From positions 1-11,382 of the forward strand of contig JBEKZQ010000191.1 of NCBI GenBank assembly GCA_049509675.1: a stretch of DNA of 11,382 nucleotides, given 5' to 3'. Origin of the DNA: JBEKZQ01 sp049509675. GTDB taxonomy: Bacteria > Planctomycetota > Planctomycetia > Pirellulales > Thermoguttaceae. A model generated the notes under the pieces. That model was given only the letters and a program-made list of their open reading frames with translations. It was not told the DNA's origin and did no database searches. A program made the position numbers and the translations under genes. This document shows positions 5,986 to 11,382 of this stretch, piece after piece. Each line of letters opens with the position of its first letter. The stretch's first letter is position 1.

Positions 5986-6166
5986 CTAGCCCGGATTATT
6001 CATAAACTGTAGCGTGGCGTCGAGCAAACCGTGGTTCTGGTGGGTCTTCGGTCGCTTATCAACTTACCGTTTTATGACACAGCGCCCGAGAACGATTGAT
6101 CGGTTTGCGAGACCCACCATAGGTTTGCGCGACCTTGACCCACCCTACTTGAATAATCCGGGCTAG
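5986..6166. mobile_element. MITE-like element, 181 bp, perfect 17-bp terminal inverted repeats
   Basis: CTAGCCCGGATTATTCA (5986-6002) and TGAATAATCCGGGCTAG (6150-6166) are exact reverse complements. Inside, TGGTGGGTCT (6038-6047) pairs with AGACCCACCA (6110-6119), and GCAAACC (6024-6030) pairs with GGTTTGC (6122-6128), so the whole element is a long interrupted palindrome. It is too short to encode a transposase and contains no long frame. The outermost CTAG is itself palindromic, so it may be part of the inverted repeat or a 4-bp target duplication. A diverged partial copy lies at 2932-3004. Confidence 0.8.
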
Positions 6167-6193
6167 CGCGTTTACACGGGCGCACCACCCGGT

Positions 6194-6219
6194 GGGGGTG
6201 TTTGGGGTGGGCTTCGGGG
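6194..6219 (+). promoter_or_regulatory. Canonical four-tract G-quadruplex motif
   Basis: G-runs occur at 6194-6198 (5 G), 6204-6207 (4), 6209-6211 (3) and 6216-6219 (4), with loops of 5, 1 and 4 nt. This satisfies the G3+N1-7 pattern. It lies on the coding strand about 40 bp upstream of the candidate -35 of the giant gene. Formation in the cell is unproven. Confidence 0.55.
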
Positions 6220-6239
6220 CACCACTATGCCAACGGAGA

Positions 6240-6271
6240 AAAAATTTTCACATAACACGTGACAAATTTTT
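6240..6271. promoter_or_regulatory. AT-rich inverted repeat, candidate operator
   Basis: AAAAATTTTCAC (6240-6251) and GTGACAAATTTTT (6259-6271) are inverted repeats with one inserted base and a 7-nt centre. The right arm covers the candidate -35 hexamer, a position suited to a repressor or other DNA-binding protein. Base composition is sharply lower in GC than the surroundings. Confidence 0.45.
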
Positions 6272-6287
6272 CAGATCGTGGTAGCAT
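6259..6287 (+). promoter_or_regulatory. Candidate promoter for the giant surface protein gene
   Basis: GTGACA (6259-6264), a 17-bp spacer and TAGCAT (6282-6287) match sigma70 hexamers at 4 of 6 positions each. Transcription would begin near 6294, leaving a leader of about 260 nt. The match is modest, but it sits in the only AT-rich patch of the region. Confidence 0.35.
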
Positions 6288-6304
6288 ATCTCCCGTATTG
6301 TCAA

Positions 6305-6330
6305 CTGCGGCGGTCTGCCGCGAGGCGCAG
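6305..6330 (+). ncRNA. Stem-loop in the 5' leader of the giant gene
   Basis: CTGCG (6305-6309) pairs with CGCAG (6326-6330). Inside this, GCGG (6310-6313) pairs with CCGC (6318-6321) around the loop TCTG, leaving a 4-nt bulge. It begins about 10 nt after the predicted transcript start. I do not recognise a riboswitch class. The rest of the leader (to 6553) holds no clear element. Confidence 0.3.
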
Positions 6331-6553
6331 GCGGTAAAGCGCGATAAACCTTCGAGCCGAGCGTAGCACGTGCCGCAAATGTCGTTGCCTGTTCATACTA
6401 CCTAGAGGGGTATTCGCGGGTCTCATGCCGGGTTTGGCGAAATCCGCCCGTTGCCTCACCGCAGCCGGCGGCGCGAAAACCCAAAATCGTGGCCATGGAG
6501 TTGCGCTGTTTCAGTGATTCACGACCGTTCTTCAAGAAATCGCGGGGTGCGCT

Positions 6554-9500
6554 ATGAGTCGCGGCAATTCGTGTTTCGTGCTTCTCGGCGTTCTTACATC
6601 GGCCTTGACCAAGGCTGCGTCGCAGGCCCGGGCTGTCAGCAATGCCTGGCGGACCCTAACGCGGCAGCAGCGTAAACTCGTCAAGTCGGTTGCTTTGATG
6701 GCGCTGGCCACGGCACTGGCGGTCCAGGCAGCGCCGCCGGTCTCGGCCGCATCCCTGACATGGACCGGCAGCACGAACAATTCATGGAGCCTTGCCGGCA
6801 GCGATGTCAACTGGAGTGGGAGCAGCCCCTACACCGACGGCATCGACGCCTACTTCGACGACAGCAGCTCCATTACCGGCATCACGATCGCTCCCCCCGG
6901 GGTTCAACCCTCCAGCATCACGTTTGCGAACATCAACAACTTTTATACCTTCAGCGGTGCAGCGATCGGGGGTGCAGGCATGGTCACTCTTAGCGGCTCG
7001 GGCAGCGTGGCGTTCAACAGCGCCAACACCTACACCGGCGGCACGTCGATTAACTCCGGAACGCTCCAGTTGGGCAACGCCAACGCCCTGCAATACAGCA
7101 CCGTCACGCTCAACGCGGCCAGTGGCGGCCTGGCCTTCGCGTCCGGCCCCGGGACCTTCAATCTCAACGGCCTGGCCGGCAGCGGCAGTTTCGCCTTGAG
7201 CAACGCGTCCGGCAACCCCGTTACGCTGCAAGTCGGCGGAAATGGCGCATCGACCACGTTCGCGGGCAACATCGCCGCCAGCGGCGGCACCTTGGCAAAA
7301 GTCGGCGGCGGAGTGTTGACCTTGAGCGGCTCCAACCTCTACAGCGGCGGCACCATCATCTCCGGCGGCACTTTGGCGCCCGCTACCGTGAACTCACTGG
7401 GTTCGGGCAACATCTACCTTGCGGGCGGCACGTTGCGGCCGAACAACGGCGGCGCGCCGGGACTCACCGCGCAGTATTACGAGAACAATTACCCCGGCCA
7501 CATAAGCAGCGCGAGCCTGGCCAACTTCTATAGCACCTACGTCAATGCTATGACCCTGAAGTTGACAGACAACATTACCCAGGACGTTGTCGGCGGGACC
7601 ACCGGGGTCTTTTCCTTCGACACCAACAACGCAGGGTCTCATTTCCCCTCGCCGTATAACTATGGCGCCGGCGGCGTAACCATCCCCCCCGGTAGCGCGC
7701 AGGTTAACAATTGGGCCGCCATGTACACCGGCTATTTCTACGCGGCGACAGGCGGCCAGTACAGTTTCAGCACCTCCAGCGACGATGACAGCAGGGTGTG
7801 GATCAACAACGTAGACGCGGCCGTGGTGGTAAACGGCACCGTCGGCCAGGGCGAGCCGGGCAACCCGACAATCACGCCCGTCACCTTGGCTGCCGGCACT
7901 TACAATCCGATCACGGTCGGCTACGACGAGGGCAACGGCGGCTTCGGCCTGCAGGTCTTCTACACGCCGCCGGGCGGCGCCCAGGCCACGATCCCCATGT
8001 CGCTTCTGACGGTTGCGGCCCCGTCTACCTTCGCCAACAACGTGGTGGTCAACAGCAATTCCACGCTCGACCTCGGCGCGCTGACCACCGCCCCCAACAC
8101 GTCATTTAATTCGCTCAGCATCGGCGCTACCGGCGCGAACACGCTGCACGTGATCGGCGGCGGGACTGCCACCGCCAGCTTCGGCTCCACGAACATCGTC
8201 AATACGCCGACCTTCGACGTGCAGGGGTTCAATGTTCTCAACTTGGGCCCGATCATGGGCGCCGGCGGACTGAACAAGAACGGCAGCGGCACATTGCTCA
8301 TGTCTGCTTCCAGCAACTACACCGGCGGCACGACGATCAACCTCGGCACGGTGCAGGTCAACAACGCCGCCAGCATGGGCGCCGCCGGCCCCAGCAACGT
8401 CGTGGCGATCAACAACGGCATCTTGGAGGTGGTCGCCGGCTTCAGCGACTCCAACCAGATCGTCTTCAACGCCCCCGGCGCCGCCTTGCAGGTCGATGCC
8501 GGCCAGACGTACAGCAACAGCACGACCTTCCGGGTGACCCTCGGCAGCGCGGTCAACAAGACCGGCCCCGGCACGCTCTTGATGCAGACCCCGACCCTCC
8601 TGCCCCGCGCGAATCTGACGGCCAACGGCGGCACGATCGATCTGGGCGGCCAGACGCACACCGTCGGCGCCGTCTCCTTCAGCGGCGTCTCCGTCACCGG
8701 CGGCAGCCTGGCGGGCGCGTCGTACGTCGTCAACAGCGGCGCAACGACCGTCACCGCCAGCCTTCTCAACAACGTACCTTTGACGATCAACAGCGGCGGA
8801 ACCCTGAACGTCGCCAACGCAGGTGCGCAGACGCTCGGCCCCGCCGTCCTTTCTCTCAATGGCGGCAACCTGACGATCGGCACGAATCTCGCGGCTAACG
8901 GTTTGACAGCCAAGTTCTATACCCCCGACCCCAGCCTCGGGACCGGAACCGCCAATACCCCAAACCAGGCGTTGTTCAACACCCTTAGCGGCATCAACAG
9001 CTTCATCGCGAACACCGCCACGCTGGTGTACACCACCAACACGAGCGCGGGCAGTGGCGTGGGCATGAACTTCCCCAACCAGAATGGCGGCAATCCCTTC
9101 ACCAGCATCAACTACACGGGGGCCGACTACTACACCGGCATTTTCACCGGTTACATCAATATCCCCACCACCGGCACCTATACCTTCTCCACGCAAAGCG
9201 ATGATGGCAGCGTGCTGTTCTTGGACAACAACAACACGCCGGTCGTCAACAACAACTTTTACCAGGGCATGAGGACCCAGGCCAGCACGGCGCAGTCCCT
9301 GGCCGCCGGCAATCACCCCATCACCATCGCCTACTATCAGGGCATGGGCGGCGCCGGTCTGATCGCCTGCGCCGACGCCAGCGGCACGAACTACATTCCC
9401 AACAGCCAACTCTCCTCTTTCGTTCCGACGAATCCCACCTCTTACACCAACTCGGTCGCGCTCACGGCCGACTCGTCCATCACCCCCTACGGCAGCGTAA

Positions 9501-11382
9501 CCATGGGCGGCCTGTCGATCGGCAGCAACCAGTTGCACGTCGTGGCCGGCCAGGGCGTGGGTTTGACCTTTTCGGGCCCGACCACGCTCAGCGGATCGCC
9601 CAACTTCAACCTCGATGCCAATGTCAGCCTGGTTCTCCAGGGCGCGGTGTCCGACGGTGGTTCGCCGCGAACCATCACCGAAAGCGGTGCCGGACTGCTG
9701 GCCCTCACTAACCCTGCCGACTCCTTGATGGCGGGAAGCAACTTCCAACTTTCGGGCGGCTCGCTGCAGGTAATTGGCCAGCAGTCGCCTTTGGGCGGCC
9801 CGGCCACCGGTCCGCTCGGCGCCGCCTCGGTGACGCTCAACGGCGGAGCCTTGGTGCTCACCGCTACGAGCACTACGCCCATCACCTTCGACGTGAACCA
9901 GGGCAATGCCGTCACGCTGTCGAGCACGGGCAGCGGCGGCGCCATCCTTGCCGCGAACCTGGGCAGCACCGCGGGCTCGAACAGCGGCACGGTCACCCTC
10001 GTGGGCAGCAACGGCGGCCTGGTGGTTCCCACGGGCCAGACTTTGAACCTGGGAGTCGCCAACGGCTATACGCTCAACATTGATCACGGTTTGGTGCTCA
10101 ACAATAGCGGCACGATCTCCGTCGGACCGGGCAGCGTTTCCTTGAGCGCCAGCAACAACGGCAACCTGAGCCAGTCCGTCGGGACTTTGACCGCCGTCAG
10201 CGGCGGCATCCTGACCCTGCTCGATCCGATGAGCAGCGGTTACTATGCCCCGGCCGCCACGGGCACCGTGGTCTTGGCCAGCACCTACTCCGGCCTGCTA
10301 GCGAACCTGGCCCCGGCCAGCGGAGGCACCCTGGTAATCAACAGCAACGTCACCGCCGGCACGCTGAACGTCGCCGGCGGCGGCTACTTTGCCAACAACA
10401 GCTCCTCTTTCGGCCCCACGACCACGACGCTCTCGCTCAATGGCGGCACGCTCGGCGCCACCACGGCCTTGACCGGCAGCAATGCCGTCGCCAACCCCTT
10501 GACCTGGGGCGCAACCCCCACGCTGAATTTTTCCGGCGCGTCGAACCTGGAACTGAGCGGTTCGTTGGGCCTCACGAGCGGCACTTGCAATCTCAATGAC
10601 CCCGCCACGCATGGAACCCTCTCCGGCGTGATCAGCGGCTCCGGGGGACTCAACATCACCGGCTATCCGACGTTGACCGGCTCGAACACCTACAGCGGCG
10701 GCACGACCTTGAACAACGCCACCAACGTAGCGATCTACAACAACCGGGCGTTCGGCACCGGGACGATTACTTTCAACAACGGTGGATTTCAGGCAACTAC
10801 TACCCCGTTGACGGGTGCAAATGCCGTCGCCAACCCCTGGACGATCGCTGCCGGCTCGGCTGCCTACTTTAATGGCGCAAATGCCTATCAGCTTTCCGGC
10901 AGTGCTTCGCTCGCGACCGGCAACGAGAGCATCCACGTCACCAACCCCGCCTTGACCGTCACCCTCTCCGGAGTGATCAGCGGCACCGGTGCTACGCTTA
11001 TCCGCGCCACCGATGCCGCCAATCAAAGCAACGGCACGGTCGTCATCAGCAATTCGGGCAACACCTTCGGCGGCGGGTTCACGCTGCAAAGCCTGGGCGG
11101 CAATATCGATGTCCAGGGCGCCAGCACGACCCTCAGCAGCGGCACTGTCGGTAGCGGCCCTCTGGGCACCGGAACCATTACCCTCGGCAGCGCGAACAAC
11201 GGCTGGATCAACCTGGAGAACACCGCGCCGGTCGCCGTGACCTTGGCCAACCCAATGAGGATCTACGACGCCTGTGGTTACGCGAGCGTGGCCGGCCTGA
11301 CCTTCAGCGGCCCGGTGACGTTGACCGGGCCAGGCAACAATGGGACCAATGGGATCATCGACTTCTGGCTCGGCACGAACAG
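6554..11382 (+). CDS. Giant secreted protein with autotransporter-associated beta-strand repeats and two PA14-like domains (partial, >1,609 aa)
   Basis: The frame stays open to the right edge. The ATG at 6554 is the first after an in-frame TGA at 6515, with only a weak GGGG as SD. The leader is long: a basic 45-residue N-region, then SVALMALATALAVQAAPPVSA (45-65) and likely cleavage near 65. Residues 67-135 (LTWTGSTNNSW start, then NNFYTFSG) are the usual opening of this family. PATR-type repeats, each with a TYTGGT or YSGGT turn followed by GTL, lie near 139-180, 244-277, 569-607 and 1362-1397. Degenerate ones lie near 665-680 and 1478-1517. PA14-like domains are at about 303-480 (AQYYENNYP; YTGYFYAATGGQYSFST; SDDDSRVWIN) and 783-956 (AKFYTPDP; FTGYINIPTTGTYTFST; SDDGSVLFLD). 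PA14 often binds carbohydrate. The protein is rich in Gly, Asn, Ser and Thr and nearly free of Cys, as expected for an extracellular beta-helix adhesin or carbohydrate-interacting surface protein. The anchor (PEP-CTERM, beta-barrel or other) is beyond the window. Confidence 0.88.
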   Translation, partial: MSRGNSCFVLLGVLTSALTKAASQARAVSNAWRTLTRQQRKLVKSVALMALATALAVQAAPPVSAASLTWTGSTNNSWSLAGSDVNWSGSSPYTDGIDAYFDDSSSITGITIAPPGVQPSSITFANINNFYTFSGAAIGGAGMVTLSGSGSVAFNSANTYTGGTSINSGTLQLGNANALQYSTVTLNAASGGLAFASGPGTFNLNGLAGSGSFALSNASGNPVTLQVGGNGASTTFAGNIAASGGTLAKVGGGVLTLSGSNLYSGGTIISGGTLAPATVNSLGSGNIYLAGGTLRPNNGGAPGLTAQYYENNYPGHISSASLANFYSTYVNAMTLKLTDNITQDVVGGTTGVFSFDTNNAGSHFPSPYNYGAGGVTIPPGSAQVNNWAAMYTGYFYAATGGQYSFSTSSDDDSRVWINNVDAAVVVNGTVGQGEPGNPTITPVTLAAGTYNPITVGYDEGNGGFGLQVFYTPPGGAQATIPMSLLTVAAPSTFANNVVVNSNSTLDLGALTTAPNTSFNSLSIGATGANTLHVIGGGTATASFGSTNIVNTPTFDVQGFNVLNLGPIMGAGGLNKNGSGTLLMSASSNYTGGTTINLGTVQVNNAASMGAAGPSNVVAINNGILEVVAGFSDSNQIVFNAPGAALQVDAGQTYSNSTTFRVTLGSAVNKTGPGTLLMQTPTLLPRANLTANGGTIDLGGQTHTVGAVSFSGVSVTGGSLAGASYVVNSGATTVTASLLNNVPLTINSGGTLNVANAGAQTLGPAVLSLNGGNLTIGTNLAANGLTAKFYTPDPSLGTGTANTPNQALFNTLSGINSFIANTATLVYTTNTSAGSGVGMNFPNQNGGNPFTSINYTGADYYTGIFTGYINIPTTGTYTFSTQSDDGSVLFLDNNNTPVVNNNFYQGMRTQASTAQSLAAGNHPITIAYYQGMGGAGLIACADASGTNYIPNSQLSSFVPTNPTSYTNSVALTADSSITPYGSVTMGGLSIGSNQLHVVAGQGVGLTFSGPTTLSGSPNFNLDANVSLVLQGAVSDGGSPRTITESGAGLLALTNPADSLMAGSNFQLSGGSLQVIGQQSPLGGPATGPLGAASVTLNGGALVLTATSTTPITFDVNQGNAVTLSSTGSGGAILAANLGSTAGSNSGTVTLVGSNGGLVVPTGQTLNLGVANGYTLNIDHGLVLNNSGTISVGPGSVSLSASNNGNLSQSVGTLTAVSGGILTLLDPMSSGYYAPAATGTVVLASTYSGLLANLAPASGGTLVINSNVTAGTLNVAGGGYFANNSSSFGPTTTTLSLNGGTLGATTALTGSNAVANPLTWGATPTLNFSGASNLELSGSLGLTSGTCNLNDPATHGTLSGVISGSGGLNITGYPTLTGSNTYSGGTTLNNATNVAIYNNRAFGTGTITFNNGGFQATTTPLTGANAVANPWTIAAGSAAYFNGANAYQLSGSASLATGNESIHVTNPALTVTLSGVISGTGATLIRATDAANQSNGTVVISNSGNTFGGGFTLQSLGGNIDVQGASTTLSSGTVGSGPLGTGTITLGSANNGWINLENTAPVAVTLANPMRIYDACGYASVAGLTFSGPVTLTGPGNNGTNGIIDFWLGTN
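10470..11105 (+). repeat. 113-residue internal repeat within the giant protein gene
   Basis: AATGCCGTCGCCAACCCC occurs at 10481-10498 and again at 10820-10837, an offset of 339 bp (113 codons). The protein around both copies follows the same order: TGSNAVANP or TGANAVANP, then a strand with FSGASNLELSGS or FNGANAYQLSGS, then LSGVISGSGG or LSGVISGTGA, and a PATR turn. The second unit is more diverged after the GVISG motif. Confidence 0.7.

Larger units (their letters stand above)
5860..6553. other. Long intergenic regulatory and repeat region
   Basis: This is about 0.69 kb without a credible gene. From left to right it contains: the upstream region of the MATE gene (a weak -10-like TAAGAT on the minus strand at 5898-5893, without a good -35); a small stem GGTTGG (5940-5945) / CCAACC (5956-5961); the MITE-like element (5986-6166); a G-quadruplex motif (6194-6219); an AT-rich inverted repeat (6240-6271) overlapping a candidate promoter; and a leader of about 260 nt for the giant gene with at least one hairpin (6305-6330). 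The drop in GC content around 6230-6300 is marked. Confidence 0.6.

Noticed and set aside
4696..6012. 438-codon plus-strand frame opposite the MATE gene, running into the MITE-like element
   Set aside because: It is antisense of a clear transporter, with His/Gln/Asp-rich low-complexity translation, and its end lies in a repeat.
6300..6420. c-di-GMP (GEMM-I) riboswitch in the giant gene leader
   Set aside because: Short stretches with AAACC and GCAAA are present, but the conserved core order and tetraloop receptor cannot be aligned.
8102..10087. 661-codon minus-strand frame within the giant gene
   Set aside because: It is an antisense shadow of the Gly/Asn/Thr-rich repeats; the plus frame is open for more than 4.8 kb with clear PA14 and PATR patterns.

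Overview
The window looks like chromosomal DNA of a planctomycete, probably of the Pirellulales type. The clues are: GC-rich coding; a small membrane protein whose N-terminus carries the FSLRSLL motif common in that group; a very large secreted protein built from autotransporter-type beta-strand repeats and PA14-like domains; a secreted protein with carboxypeptidase-regulatory-like folds; weak Shine-Dalgarno sequences at most genes; and intergenic regions full of hairpin repeats. This is inference from sequence character, because no marker gene is present.

Layout, left to right. A 14-bp tandem repeat (1-80) runs off the left edge and stops just short of the stop codon of a minus-strand gene (85-1326). 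The C-terminal half of that gene's product resembles a diadenylate cyclase (DAC/DisA_N) domain, but the usual RHR motif reads R-T-T. A divergent intergenic region follows, with a predicted leaderless promoter for the cyclase-like gene and a -10 box plus strong SD for the next gene. That gene (1455-2900, +) encodes a secreted protein with three beta-sandwich regulatory-like domains. A convergent membrane protein (3001-3543, -) ends in a stop codon that lies inside the tip of a decayed repeat element. A 0.4-kb gene-poor stretch holds two structured repeats. Next come a cupin (3949-4374, -) and, upstream of it on the same strand, a MATE-family transporter (4462-5859, -). The gap between them contains a long hairpin, and the pair may be co-transcribed.

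The 0.7-kb gap at 5860-6553 is the densest non-coding part. It holds a 181-bp MITE-like element with perfect 17-bp terminal inverted repeats (a second, diverged copy of one end sits at 2932-3004), a canonical four-tract G-quadruplex motif, and an AT-rich inverted repeat overlapping a candidate promoter. A roughly 260-nt leader then precedes the giant gene. That gene is open from 6554 to the right edge (more than 1,609 codons, no stop in the window). It has a long signal peptide, several PATR-type repeats and two separate PA14-like domains.

The genes do not form an obvious pathway. No defence system, CRISPR array, RNA gene or transposase is visible. The items most worth following are the variant DAC protein, the two-copy mobile-like repeat that has shaped a gene end, the MATE protein lacking a cation-site aspartate, and the regulatory region of the giant surface protein.
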